Assembly: GCA_050303615.1 (NCBI GenBank) | Contig: JBNLCC010000074.1 | Span: forward strand, 1-64,000 | Direction: 5' to 3' | Source of the DNA: CAZDXJ01 sp050303615 | GTDB lineage: Bacteria > Pseudomonadota > Gammaproteobacteria > Methylococcales > Methylomonadaceae | DNA length: 64,000 nt | Shown here: piece after piece, positions 25,126-35,800 of the stretch | How the letters are laid out: every line of letters starts with the position of its first letter | How positions within the stretch are numbered: position 1 is the first letter of the stretch | Notes under the pieces: generated by a model | Seen by the model: the letters and a program-made list of their open reading frames with translations, nothing else | The model's database searches: none | Told to the model about the DNA's origin: nothing | Translations under genes and position numbers: made by a program

Positions 25126-26823
25126 TTAGCTGTTCTCGATTTGACCGGGTCGCATGGTTCCGCTCAACGCCGTTGAACCTGAACCCTGAGTAAAGGATAA
25201 AGACAGATAAGCCGGCTCTGCTTCACCCAATAAATGGTACAAATTTGTTAAATTTAATCGGAACTGCCGCTCAAAATCACTAACCGCCTCCCCGGGATTA
25301 TAATCGCCAAACCACCAGAACCAATCTGATCCTTCGCAGATAGCCAGCTGTAATTCAGCCTGTTCCACTTGTTTCTTATCAAGCTTACCGCTTGCAAGCA
25401 CTTCGTCAAAACATCGTTTAGCGTCACCGAGCATATCCCAGCCTCGATTTTTATCGGTATCTCCGATCCAAGTGGAAAAAGTACCGTAAACCCAGCTACC
25501 GGCAACAAGTTTCGGTAGCTTTTTGATCTCAACGTCATTTTTTAGACACCTGGAGAAGGTAGTTAATTCGATGTTCGGATGCTCGGTAAGGGTTTGATAA
25601 AATTTGTTGAAAAAATGATAACCGTTCTCCGGGAAATATTCCCAGGCATTTTCCCCGTCCATGATGACCGACACCACCGCATCATCCGGTGCATGGCGGG
25701 CGATATTTTCCAGGTGATGGACCAAATCATTGACTGCATCGTCCGCATGCCATTTCGAATAATCAAATCCAATCAAATCAGACAAGCCATCATCCCGAAA
25801 AAAACAAATCATACCCGTATCGTTTACCAGAAAAGGATGATGGATACCGGTTGTTTCGTCGAGTCCTGACAAGTGAAGGCTGTTGCGTAAAACATTGCCG
25901 CCGCTTGCCGTCCAATGAAACCCGGAGCCGGCAAGAATTCTCAAAGTATCGATACTGATACTGCCTTCGGACGGCCAACACCCTTCCGGGGTAAATCCGA
26001 AAAACCGTTCAAAGGTGTCAAGACCCTTTTTCAAATGCCAACGCACTCTTTGCTCGCCCCCGGGATAACTATCCAATTCCGGTAAAGGCGCATCAGACAT
26101 TGCTTCGTGAGCTGATTTCAGGTCGAGTAACAACGGCATAATCGGATGCGCGAATGGCGTAACGGACAACTCAATTTGTCCGCGTTTGGCTAACGCCTTG
26201 TAACGATGAATGACCGAAGAGAGCAATTCACCGATTACCCGGACTAATTCGATACGTTCATCCAGTGTATAGCGCGACCCTTTTTCCAGTAGCCGTTTGA
26301 TTCTCAAATCGCTTTTTTTTACGGTTTCTCCCATCCAGACCAAGTGATACCAGGTCAGGATATCCGCCATATATTGGGAACTCATATAAGATAAAGTATC
26401 AAGATGCGATTCCAGCCATTCCGCCATTTCCACCAATTTCCGATAATTGGGATAACGATTGACTTGTTGTTCCCGATTTGCCCGGATGCAATCTTTCACC
26501 AGTTTTAATCTATCAGCAGGATCAGCCGGAACCGACGGACTTGCCAATGCAGCTAATAACGGATCCCTGATGCTAATCCCATCCTGTAAAAAATTATTGA
26601 CTTGATTAGCATAATCTTCAATCTGCTCAAGCAATATAGGCGCAAAATTAATGACTACTTTGGCTTCCGGAAATACTTCCAGATGGGCGACCATATCAAT
26701 ATAATCCTTAATGACATGCAGATAAGTCCAAGGCAATTTATATTCCGCATTGCTCATATCCCGGTATTCGGGCTGATGCATGTGCCAGCAAAGAACAAAT
26801 TTAATTTTGGCTTTATCTGACAT
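25126..26823 (-). CDS. Glycoside hydrolase family 57 enzyme
   Basis: A 565-residue cytoplasmic GH57 enzyme acting on alpha-glucans (alpha-amylase, amylopullulanase or 4-alpha-glucanotransferase type). The family start is clear: KFVLCWHMHQPEYRD (His-Gln-Pro motif) within the first 20 residues. Later come a WPSEGS motif (GCWPSEGSISIDTLRI, the nucleophile region), a DGENAWEYFP motif with the acid/base aspartate, and WFWWFGDYN at the C-terminal helical domain. Substrate cannot be settled from motifs. It overlaps glgC by 11 bases, so its role is in glycogen turnover or in shaping chain length during synthesis. Confidence 0.92.
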   Translation of the reverse strand: MSDKAKIKFVLCWHMHQPEYRDMSNAEYKLPWTYLHVIKDYIDMVAHLEVFPEAKVVINFAPILLEQIEDYANQVNNFLQDGISIRDPLLAALASPSVPADPADRLKLVKDCIRANREQQVNRYPNYRKLVEMAEWLESHLDTLSYMSSQYMADILTWYHLVWMGETVKKSDLRIKRLLEKGSRYTLDERIELVRVIGELLSSVIHRYKALAKRGQIELSVTPFAHPIMPLLLDLKSAHEAMSDAPLPELDSYPGGEQRVRWHLKKGLDTFERFFGFTPEGCWPSEGSISIDTLRILAGSGFHWTASGGNVLRNSLHLSGLDETTGIHHPFLVNDTGMICFFRDDGLSDLIGFDYSKWHADDAVNDLVHHLENIARHAPDDAVVSVIMDGENAWEYFPENGYHFFNKFYQTLTEHPNIELTTFSRCLKNDVEIKKLPKLVAGSWVYGTFSTWIGDTDKNRGWDMLGDAKRCFDEVLASGKLDKKQVEQAELQLAICEGSDWFWWFGDYNPGEAVSDFERQFRLNLTNLYHLLGEAEPAYLSLSFTQGSGSTALSGTMRPGQIENS

Positions 26824-28090
26824 AATGTCTTTGCTGGCCGAGCATATCGGAGGTTACCAAAACGACGCCCCCCGGGCTTACCAGAAATCTTTTTTCATCC
26901 TGCTCCCGGTCTTCGCCAATAATGGTCCCCTCAGGAATTTGACAGCCTTTTTCAATAATAGCCTTGGTGATTCGGCAATGACGTCCGATAACGACTTCGG
27001 GTAAAACGACGGTATCCTGTAATATCGAATAGGAATTAACCCGTACATTGGAAAACAACAGGGAGTGTCTGATTTTTGATCCTGAAATAATACAGCCGCC
27101 GGAAACCATCGAGTCGATCGCTTGCCCCCTACGATCATCATCGTCAAATACAAATTTAGCCGGTGGCGCCTGTTCCTGATAGGTCCAAATCGGCCAAGTA
27201 TTATCATACAAATTAAGATCCGGATTGACGCCGATCAGTTCCATATTGGCTGCCCAATAGGCATCCAGTGTTCCCACATCGCGCCAGTAACTTTGCACGC
27301 CGCTTTGTATATCAAGGAAAGGATAAGCCGATACCCGGTATTTATTGATGACACCGGGAATAATATCATGCCCGAAATCCCGCGATGATCCCGGCGTGTC
27401 GGCATCCTTGATTAGTTGTTCAAATAAAAAACCGGCGTTAAAAATATAAATACCCATAGACGCCAGCGCGCTATTTTCCCGTCCTGGCATCAACGGTGGA
27501 TTCTCCGGTTTTTCAACGAAATCGATGACCCTTCGGTCTCCATCCACATGCATCACACCAAACGCCGAAGCTTCTTCAAGCGATACCTCGATGCAGCCGA
27601 TCGTCAAATCAGCCCCTTTGCTGACGTGATCCGCGAGCATCGCGCCATAATCCATTTTATAAATATGGTCGCCAGCCAAGATGAGAACGAATTCAGGGTT
27701 GCGGACTCGAAGGATGTCAAGATTCTGATATACCGCATCCGCCGTCCCTTCATACCATGAACCCTCAAGCCTTTGTTGGGCCGGCATTAAATCTACATAT
27801 TCGCCGAATTCGCCACGTAAAAATCCCCAGCCTTTTTGAATGTGGCGAATCAACGAATCAGCTTTATATTGGGTAAGCACTCCTATTTTACGGATTCCGG
27901 AATTGATGCAATTCGACAACGGAAAATCGATAATGCGGAATTTACCGCCGAACGGAACCGCCGGCTTTGCCCGCCAGTCAGTCATGTTTTGTAAGCGTGA
28001 GCCGCGCCCTCCGGCAAGGATCAATGCGATCGTATTGCGTGTCAAATGGCTAATATGGCGTTCAATTGGGATATTCTCTGAGTCGGACAT
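26813..28090 (-). CDS. glgC: Glucose-1-phosphate adenylyltransferase
   Basis: Makes ADP-glucose from glucose-1-phosphate and ATP, the committed and allosterically controlled step of bacterial glycogen synthesis. The 425 residues match GlgC. The nucleotide-binding loop GGRGSRLQNMTDWRAKPAVPFGG, the catalytic-site sequence AGDHIYKMDYG and the substrate lysine in FVEKPENPP are all present, with a C-terminal left-handed beta-helix. It is the first gene of the minus-strand block and lies about 100 bases from the divergent glgB, so the two glycogen blocks may share control sequence. Confidence 0.97.
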   Translation of the reverse strand: MSDSENIPIERHISHLTRNTIALILAGGRGSRLQNMTDWRAKPAVPFGGKFRIIDFPLSNCINSGIRKIGVLTQYKADSLIRHIQKGWGFLRGEFGEYVDLMPAQQRLEGSWYEGTADAVYQNLDILRVRNPEFVLILAGDHIYKMDYGAMLADHVSKGADLTIGCIEVSLEEASAFGVMHVDGDRRVIDFVEKPENPPLMPGRENSALASMGIYIFNAGFLFEQLIKDADTPGSSRDFGHDIIPGVINKYRVSAYPFLDIQSGVQSYWRDVGTLDAYWAANMELIGVNPDLNLYDNTWPIWTYQEQAPPAKFVFDDDDRRGQAIDSMVSGGCIISGSKIRHSLLFSNVRVNSYSILQDTVVLPEVVIGRHCRITKAIIEKGCQIPEGTIIGEDREQDEKRFLVSPGGVVLVTSDMLGQQRHYVR

Positions 28091-28186
28091 TTTTCACCCT
28101 CTTGTGGAATGTTCTATTCTATTACTGGCTGAATTTGGTAATATTTATGTCTGTGACTATTTTATACTAATTTGAGGCATTGCAAA

Positions 28187-30361
28187 GTGAATAAACGATC
28201 CGATAACAAGCTCGATTATGATTCCCAAAAAATTATTGAAGCAAAGCATCATGATCCGTTTGCGATATTGGGTCGCCATATGAAGTCGGACAAAATGAGC
28301 ATAAAAGTCTTTATGCCCTATGCGGAAACCGTGCATTTAGGTATCGATGGGCCGCAATTTGAACGAACCCCCGATACTGATTTTTTTGAATATATTTCCG
28401 ACCCGGGTGACCTGCCGGAACATTACCAGCTAAGCTGGGCCGATAAACAAGGCAACAACCATTTAAATTATGATCCCTACGACTTTCCGGTTCAACTTTC
28501 CGAATATGACCGGCATTTGTTCGGCGAAGGCAAGCATTGGCATATCTACCGTAAACTCGGTGCCCACCTGCATGCGGTTGATGGAATAAAAGGCATTTTA
28601 TTCGCTGTGTGGGCACCTAATGCCGAGCGCGTTAGCGTGGTGGGAGACTTCAATCACTGGGATGGACGCTGCCATCCCATGCGGAATCTGGGCAGCAGCG
28701 GTATCTGGGAAATTTTCGTGCCCGACTTGCAGGCGGGTATTTTATATAAATTTGAAATACTGAATCGGCACAACAATGCAATTCTGGTAAAAATCGATCC
28801 CTATGCTCAGCAGTTTGAATTCCGCCCCAAAACATCCTCGATTGTCGTTAAGGAGGACCGATATAAGTGGCAGGATGAAACGTGGATGAGTGGACGCGGT
28901 CACCGTGACTGGCTGCATGAAGCGATGTCAGTCTATGAAGTTCACCTTGGCTCCTGGCAACGCGACAGTAAAGGAAATTTTCTCAATTATCGGGAGCTCG
29001 CCAAACAACTGGTTACTTATGTTCAGAAAATGGGCTATACCCATATCGAATTATTACCGGTTACCGAACATCCGCTCGATGCTTCCTGGGGTTATCAAAC
29101 CACCGGCTATTTTGCACCCACCAGTCGGCACGGCAGCCCCGATGACTTCCGTTATTTCGTCGATTACTGCCATCAAAACAATATCGGCGTTATTCTGGAC
29201 TGGGTACCCGCCCATTTTCCGAAAGACGGTTTTGCCCTGGCCCGTTTCGACGGTTCAGCACTCTACGAACATGAAGATCCGCGTAAAGGTGAACATCGCG
29301 ACTGGGGAACATTGATTTACAACTACGGGCGCAATGAAGTTAAAAACTTCCTGATCTCCAGCGCTTTTTTCTGGCTGGAAGAGTTTCATATCGACGGCCT
29401 GCGGGTCGATGCCGTTGCATCAATGCTTTACCTTGATTATTCCCGCGAACAAAATGACTGGATACCGAATCAATACGGCGGTAATGAAAATCTCGAAGCG
29501 ATCGATTTTTTAAGAGAGATGAACGCCATCACCCACGACCAGCATCCCGGCACTATGGTTATCGCTGAAGAATCAACAGCCTGGCCCCAGGTAACCCGCC
29601 CGGTGTGGACCGGAGGTCTGGGTTTTTCAATGAAGTGGAATATGGGCTGGATGCATGACACTTTATCGTATATGAGTGAAAACCCGGTGCACCGCATGCA
29701 TCATCATGACCAGCTGACCTTCGGTTTACTGTATGCCTTTACCGAAAACTTTGTACTACCTTTCTCACATGATGAAGTCGTCCATGGAAAGCAATCGCTG
29801 CTCAATAAAATGCCGGGCGATGAATGGCAACGTTTTGCCAATTTACGGCTGTTATATACTTTGATGTTCACCTATCCCGGGAAAAAACTGCTGTTTATGG
29901 GGTGCGAATTCGGGCAAGGCACCGAATGGAACTTCAATCAGAGTTTGGATTGGTATGTTCTCGATTACCCGCATCATCAGGGCGTGCAAACGCTGGTAAA
30001 AGACTTAAACCATCTATACAGGAAACACCCCTCCTTGTTTCAGCATGATTTCGAGCACGAGGGTTTTTCCTGGATCGATTGCCATGATGTAGAGCAATCC
30101 ATCATCAGCTATATGCGCAAAAGCGATCAGGAAACCTTGATTATCGTACTAAATTTCACTCCGGTTCCGAGGGAAAATTATCGAATCGGCGTACCCGAAC
30201 CGGGTACCTATTATGAGATTTTTAATTCCGACTCAGATTACTATAACGGCAGCAACATCGGCAACGGTCATGTTGTATCGGACGCCAAGGAATGGATGAA
30301 TTTGCCGCACTCAATCAATCTGACACTACCGCCATTAGCCGGAATTATTTTGAAACTATAA
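28187..30361 (+). CDS. glgB: 1,4-alpha-glucan branching enzyme
   Basis: Introduces alpha-1,6 branches into glycogen (GH13). The 724-residue protein has two N-terminal beta-sandwich domains (HDPFAILGRH near residue 25; VWAPNAERVSVVGDFNHWDGR near 145), then the GH13 barrel with DWVPAHFPKD, the nucleophile aspartate in DGLRVDAVASMLYLDYSR, the acid/base glutamate in MVIAEESTAWP and the third acid in FSHDEVVHG. The GTG at 28187 is preferred as start because TGAGG lies 9 bases upstream; a TTG at 28172 in frame is less likely. It overlaps glgA by one base (TAATG). The presence of a CBM48-plus-extra N1 domain is typical of long GlgB. Confidence 0.96.
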   Translation: MNKRSDNKLDYDSQKIIEAKHHDPFAILGRHMKSDKMSIKVFMPYAETVHLGIDGPQFERTPDTDFFEYISDPGDLPEHYQLSWADKQGNNHLNYDPYDFPVQLSEYDRHLFGEGKHWHIYRKLGAHLHAVDGIKGILFAVWAPNAERVSVVGDFNHWDGRCHPMRNLGSSGIWEIFVPDLQAGILYKFEILNRHNNAILVKIDPYAQQFEFRPKTSSIVVKEDRYKWQDETWMSGRGHRDWLHEAMSVYEVHLGSWQRDSKGNFLNYRELAKQLVTYVQKMGYTHIELLPVTEHPLDASWGYQTTGYFAPTSRHGSPDDFRYFVDYCHQNNIGVILDWVPAHFPKDGFALARFDGSALYEHEDPRKGEHRDWGTLIYNYGRNEVKNFLISSAFFWLEEFHIDGLRVDAVASMLYLDYSREQNDWIPNQYGGNENLEAIDFLREMNAITHDQHPGTMVIAEESTAWPQVTRPVWTGGLGFSMKWNMGWMHDTLSYMSENPVHRMHHHDQLTFGLLYAFTENFVLPFSHDEVVHGKQSLLNKMPGDEWQRFANLRLLYTLMFTYPGKKLLFMGCEFGQGTEWNFNQSLDWYVLDYPHHQGVQTLVKDLNHLYRKHPSLFQHDFEHEGFSWIDCHDVEQSIISYMRKSDQETLIIVLNFTPVPRENYRIGVPEPGTYYEIFNSDSDYYNGSNIGNGHVVSDAKEWMNLPHSINLTLPPLAGIILKL

Positions 30362-31800
30362 TGAAAAAAATACTCTTTGTAACCAGTGAAGTTCATCCCT
30401 TGATCAAAACCGGCGGTTTAGCCGATGTATCCGGCAGTTTACCCAAGGCATTGGCTGATTTAGCACAGGAAGTACGCATTATTATGCCAAGATACCGGGC
30501 AATACATACCCATCATGAAATTCACTATCTTGGCACAATCAGGGTAAATAATCTTGATGTCAACATTCTGCAGACGCAACTTCCCGAAAGCAGTGTGACG
30601 ATCTGGTTGGTTGATTGTCCAGAACTTTTCGATCACCCCGGTAACCCCTATCTTGATGAACTGGGACACCCGTGGGCAAATATCGCGGAGCGCTTTGCTT
30701 TATTCTGCAGAATTGCGGTTGAAGTTGCGATGAACCGTGCCAACTTAAACTGGTCTGCCGACTTGGTGCACTGCAATGATTGGCAGAGCGGACTAGTGCC
30801 CGCGCTATTGTCTTTGGAAGCGGAAAGGCCCGATACGGTTTTCACGATCCATAACCTTGCCTATCAAGGGTTATTCCCAAGCAGTAAATTTCATTCATTA
30901 AATTTGCCCGGACAACTATGGAGTCCTGAAAAAATTGAATTTCACGGCATGATGTCCTTTATTAAAGGCGGACTTGCCTGCGCCGATCGGGTTACCACCG
31001 TCAGTCCCAGCTATGCATTGGAGATACAAACGGCTGAATTCGGTTACGGCCTGGAGGGACTGTTAAGTCACCGCGCCGATACCTTAAGCGGGATTATTAA
31101 CGGTATAGACATGGATCACTGGGATCCGGCGACCGATGACAATATTTCCGAACATTACACTATCTCTAGCTTGCAAAATAAACGGCTTAACAAATCCGCC
31201 CTACAACAGTTGGTGGCATTACCGGTAAATCCGAATATCCCGGTATTCGGCTTGATCAGCCGTTTGGTCGAACAAAAAGGCATTGATCTGGTGCTCGCAT
31301 GCCTGCCTCATCTGGCAAGCATGCCGATGCAGCTGGTCTTACTGGGGAGCGGCGAAAAAGGTTTTGAACACCGCTTGTTAACGCTGGCCGAACAATATCC
31401 GTATAGATTTTCGGTAACCATCGGGTATGACGAAAAGCTGGCACATCTGATTGAAGCCGGTTCGGACGTCTTTTTAATGCCGTCCCGCTTCGAACCTTGC
31501 GGTTTGAACCAGATGTATAGCCAACGGTACGGCACACTGCCGATCGTACGGAGAACCGGCGGCTTGGCAGATACCGTGACGGATGCCGTGCCGGCCACGC
31601 TCAACAATAAAACAGCGACTGGTTTTGTTTTTGACGAACCGTCATACGGCGCCTTACTGGAAGCGATCAAACGTGCCTTGCTGTTGTATGACGATCCGCA
31701 AGTCTGGCAAACCATGCAGAAAACCGCTATGCAGCGTGACTTCTCTTGGCAAACCAGCGCCGGACACTATATCGAGTTATACGACAGCATTAGCCGATAA
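30361..31800 (+). CDS. glgA: Glycogen synthase (ADP-glucose type, GT5)
   Basis: Extends alpha-1,4-glucan chains from ADP-glucose. The 479-residue protein starts MKKILFVTSEVHPLIKTGGLADVSGSL; within it the KTGGL loop (about residues 16-20) binds the sugar nucleotide. LVHCNDWQSGLVPALL, VFTIHNLAYQG and the C-terminal donor-site sequence MPSRFEPCGLNQMYSQRYG-type motif complete the GT5 pattern. The start at 30361 forms a TAATG overlap with glgB, giving translational coupling and a 1:1 tendency for branching and elongation. No glgP is nearby in the window. Confidence 0.96.
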   Translation: MKKILFVTSEVHPLIKTGGLADVSGSLPKALADLAQEVRIIMPRYRAIHTHHEIHYLGTIRVNNLDVNILQTQLPESSVTIWLVDCPELFDHPGNPYLDELGHPWANIAERFALFCRIAVEVAMNRANLNWSADLVHCNDWQSGLVPALLSLEAERPDTVFTIHNLAYQGLFPSSKFHSLNLPGQLWSPEKIEFHGMMSFIKGGLACADRVTTVSPSYALEIQTAEFGYGLEGLLSHRADTLSGIINGIDMDHWDPATDDNISEHYTISSLQNKRLNKSALQQLVALPVNPNIPVFGLISRLVEQKGIDLVLACLPHLASMPMQLVLLGSGEKGFEHRLLTLAEQYPYRFSVTIGYDEKLAHLIEAGSDVFLMPSRFEPCGLNQMYSQRYGTLPIVRRTGGLADTVTDAVPATLNNKTATGFVFDEPSYGALLEAIKRALLLYDDPQVWQTMQKTAMQRDFSWQTSAGHYIELYDSISR

Positions 31801-31929
31801 CCGAGTATGAAGCCATGGATCGGTGCGGCTTATCCAAAGTAATTAATATCGTTGTCATTGCCCACTATTTAAAATTACCGATATTAGCGAGGCAGATCGG
31901 AAAGTATACGCTGCTTTAATAGGACGATT

Positions 31930-32739
31930 ATGCGCCATGCAATTATAATTTCGACATTGTTACTGCTAAGCCAATTTGTCGCTGCCGAACGCACTGTTTT
32001 GGAAGTTATTCAACTGACAGGACGGCCGGCAGAGGAACTTCAACCGCTCCTTGCGCCGTTACTTAATCCCGAAGATAGAATAGTCGCCAACGGGTACGAC
32101 CTGATTGTCAGAACAACACCGGCACGCCTCGTAGAGATTAAGCAACTGATTTCCCGTCTTGACACTCAACCGCATAACCTGTTGATTACGGTGCTGCAAG
32201 GACGGGACATTTCCGCCCAAGAACTCAATGCCGGTGCCGGAATTACCCTGAATATTCCGCTCGATAAGCCATCCGCCGCAACAAGCAGTATAAAAGGCGG
32301 TTTACAACTACGCGAAAACAATACCCATTCCGACCATACCCAGACACTGAGGACCGTCGAAGGGCACACTGCCTACATTAAAGTCGGCAAAACTTATCCC
32401 ATTCAAGACGTCCGCACCTATCATTCGCCTTACAGACACAACACGACAACTCGAACAACGGACTTTTATGAGGCAACCACGGGGTTTGCCGTTACGCCTC
32501 GTTTAAGCGGAGACCAGCTCACAATAGACATCCTGCCCTGGTCGGAGCAGATGCGGCATGACCGCTATTTTGAGACCCGTGGAGCACATACAACGATCCG
32601 CACCAATCCGGGAGAGTGGGTGGAAATCGGCTCGCAGGAGCAAAACGAGCAATTAGATCAGCGAGGTATATTAAGCAAATCCCTGCAAATTCAAAAAGAT
32701 ACTCTCCGGGTACTGATTAAGATCGAAAAAATAGACTAA
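31930..32739 (+). CDS. Exported protein with secretin N-domain-like fold
   Basis: A 269-residue protein with a clear signal peptide (RHAIIISTLLLLSQFVAAE). Residues about 21-80 resemble the short NolW/N1 domain of type II/III secretins: VIQLTGRPAEELQPLLAPLL, then IVANGYDLIVRTTPARLVEIKQLISRLD. The rest reads as the beta-rich part that precedes a secretin gate (HTAYIKVGKTYPI, then FAVTPRLSGDQLTIDI), but the protein ends without a secretin pore-forming domain. It is about a third the length of a true secretin. It could be a periplasmic or outer-membrane-associated partner of a secretion or pilus apparatus, or a stand-alone domain. It lies between glgA and the 3' end of the giant surface gene and looks monocistronic. 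Confidence 0.7.
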   Translation: MRHAIIISTLLLLSQFVAAERTVLEVIQLTGRPAEELQPLLAPLLNPEDRIVANGYDLIVRTTPARLVEIKQLISRLDTQPHNLLITVLQGRDISAQELNAGAGITLNIPLDKPSAATSSIKGGLQLRENNTHSDHTQTLRTVEGHTAYIKVGKTYPIQDVRTYHSPYRHNTTTRTTDFYEATTGFAVTPRLSGDQLTIDILPWSEQMRHDRYFETRGAHTTIRTNPGEWVEIGSQEQNEQLDQRGILSKSLQIQKDTLRVLIKIEKID

Positions 32740-32851
32740 TTCGGGCCGGGACGCTATGCAACAGCCAACCGATTGGAAAGGCTGAAAACATAGGCGTCAC
32801 TTCAATTAGATGCGAATCAATTCACACCTACAAAACACGTTTACCCGCATG

Positions 32852-35800
32852 CTACCTGACTGTTTTAAACCTTAACAAGGCTAAAATCAATAGGATAAAA
32901 CTCAGGAACAGCAGCGCGTTACCGGATAATGTGGGCACATTGGCAATTTTTCCGCTCCCGTTATTTCCGCTCCCGTTATTTCCGTCCAGCAACCGGTCTC
33001 CAAAATCGGCAGTTGCCGAACTGTTCACCGAAACTTGAACGGAATTGGGCGTGGTACTTGAATAGCCGTTCAAATCCGTTTCCACTAAAGTATAGGTTCC
33101 GGTAGGCAAGCTGTTAAAAACGAAGCTGCCGTCAGCCGCCGTGATGTCGCTGCCAAGACTGTTGCCATTACTGTCGAAGAGTTCAACCACTACGCCTTCA
33201 ATGCCTGGTTCACCCGGGTCCTGGATGCCATTGCCGTTGATATCGTGGTATACGATACCGCTGATTGTATTTTCCGGGTCGGGCGGCGGCGCTGCTTGCA
33301 CCTGGAAGCCGTCGATACGGGCATCCGCCGTCTGACCTGCAGTAACCGTGACATCTGTAGGGTCCGTTCCGGCCGTTTGTAGCATACCGGCAGCAGGCAA
33401 AGTGCTTTCATCAATATCGGCTGTGGTATTGCCTGCCGGCACAGTAGCGCTCCAGTTGCCACCGGCGTCGGTCGTTACGGTCTGGGCCGCGCCCAAACTA
33501 TCGGTCACCACCACGTCGACGCCAGCCAAATCAGGCTCGCCAGCATCCTGTACCCCGTTGCCATCGGTATCTTCAAAGATATGGCCGCTGACAGTACCCT
33601 GCAGCTGATATCCGTCTTCACCGGCATTAGCCGTTGCCCCTTCGGTCACATCCGTTGTCGTCGGATCCGATCCCGCTGTCTGCACTGATCCTGCCGGCAG
33701 AATGGTTTCATCGATATCAGTAGTCGCTTCTCCTATCTGAACAGTGGCGCTCCAGTCGCCGTTGGCGTCGGTAGTTACCGTTTGGCTCACGCCCAAGCTA
33801 TCGGTCACCACCACATCGACGCCTTCCAGATCAGGCTCACTCGCCTCCTGAGTTCCGTTACCATTGGTATCTTCGAAGATATGGCCGCTGATATTGCCAG
33901 TTACTGGCACAATATAACCGGTGTTATCCCTTGCGCTACCGCCGTCAGGAACTGTTACCGTGGTCGGATCGGTCCCTTCATCATTGGCGTTGGTGGTTAA
34001 TACCAGACCGGCCGGCAAGCCGGATTCATCCACGTCGACCGTAACACTTCCCGCTGCGACAACTCGACGGAAATATCCCGATGCATCGGTGAATACGATA
34101 TAAGTAGCACCGGAATCGGTAATCTCAACCCCGACGCCTGTATAAGGCGTGTCCCCGGCGTTGAAAGTCCCGCTGCCGTCATTGTCCAGATAGACATAAC
34201 CCTCAACCAGTCCGGTACCTGAAAGCAATACCGTAACATCCTCGGCAGTAGTCTGCAGCGGATCGAATTGTGTCACTGCCACACCGTCTTGCGCGGCAAC
34301 CGAGACCTCGTTTTGATAGGTGGCCGGACCGACCGAATCGGCAATATCGACCGTGAAGGTGATTTCCAAAACGCTGTTGGCGGCAATGGTAAAAGTGCCC
34401 CATTGCGGTTGCGAATCGCCGCCTGCCGGAACCGGCGCAGTCAAAGTTCCCCCGGTGATGCTATCGGTCGAAGCGAAAGTAAATCCGGAAGCCAGCGTAT
34501 CGGTTACCACGACATTGCTGACAGGATCCGCCAGCATGTTCTCCACCTGGATGGTGTAGGTTGCCGAAGTACCGCCAGGTGTTTGCGCGACAACCGGAGT
34601 CGTAGTCAACTTCTTGACGATTAAACCGCCGACCACGGTATCGACGGCATCGCTCACCGGTGTGGTGATTACATTACTGAATAAGTCAGCGCTGTTAATC
34701 AGCGTACCGACAGCTTTCGGAAACACCGTCAGACTGACTGATCCGCTCTGACCGGCAGCCAAATTGGCGATGCTCCAGGAAACCAAGCCACTGTCGCCGA
34801 TTGCCGGAGCCGTATCCGGAGTCGGCACGGCGGACAGGTAACCGAAATCCGCCGTCAATGTATCATCAATAGTAACTCCGCTCGCATCGGCGTTGCCGGA
34901 ATTTGAATAAAGGATGGCATAGGTTATTGCACCAACAACCTCGGTTCCTGATAGCGCAGTAACCGCCGTATCCAAAGTAATGCTATTACCGGCGATACCC
35001 GTAATTACGGCCGGTTGATTATCGATAACCACCGTTTGTCCCAGGACAAGCAAAGCGTTATTATCGACAAATACGGTTGCCGCGCCACTTGCATCCTCTG
35101 TCAGTCTTGCCGATGGCAAGGGCGCCTGGGCAGGACCGATTTTGTCGACCTCAAGCACCGGCGCGGCGTTTGCCGTTTCGTTCACGCTCGCCGACGCCTC
35201 GGCCGCATTACTCGCCGTTGCCGTGGCGGTATTGTCAATATCGGTTGCGCCGTTTTCCAATGTTTCCACGATTCGTACGGAAAACGCCAAGGTCTCGGTT
35301 ACACCGGCAGCAATCGTGCCGACGCTGAACGCTACCCGGTTATTGACCGCATCGAAGCTGCCCGTGCCCTGGGTGACGGCAACAAAAGCGGTATTGGCCG
35401 GTATCGGATCAAACACCACCACGTTATTTGCAGCCCCGGATCCGTTGTTAGCGACTTCAAGGGTATAAACCAGCGTATCGCCGGGAGCCGAAGTGCCGGC
35501 ATTCGGTGTAACCGATTTAACGATATCCAAATCGGCATTGGTATTGACCGCCACGGAAACCGTATTGCTGTTAACTACGCCCACTTGGCTTTCAGCCAGT
35601 GTCGCACTGTTATCCAGCACGGTAATGCCGTCAGGTACCCCGCCGCCGGCAACGGTCATCTGAAAGGAAAGCACCGCCGACGCTCCCGGTGCCAAAGAAT
35701 TGATGGTCCAGGTCAACGGATCGCCGCTGTCGTTCCGAGCATCGCCGCCGCTGATGCTGGCGGCCGTATACGTGAAATAGGGCTGATCCGGCATATCGTC

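Noticed and set aside
28172..28189. TTG start for glgB at 28172
   Set aside because: The GTG at 28187 has TGAGG at the right distance, while the TTG itself overlaps that ribosome site.
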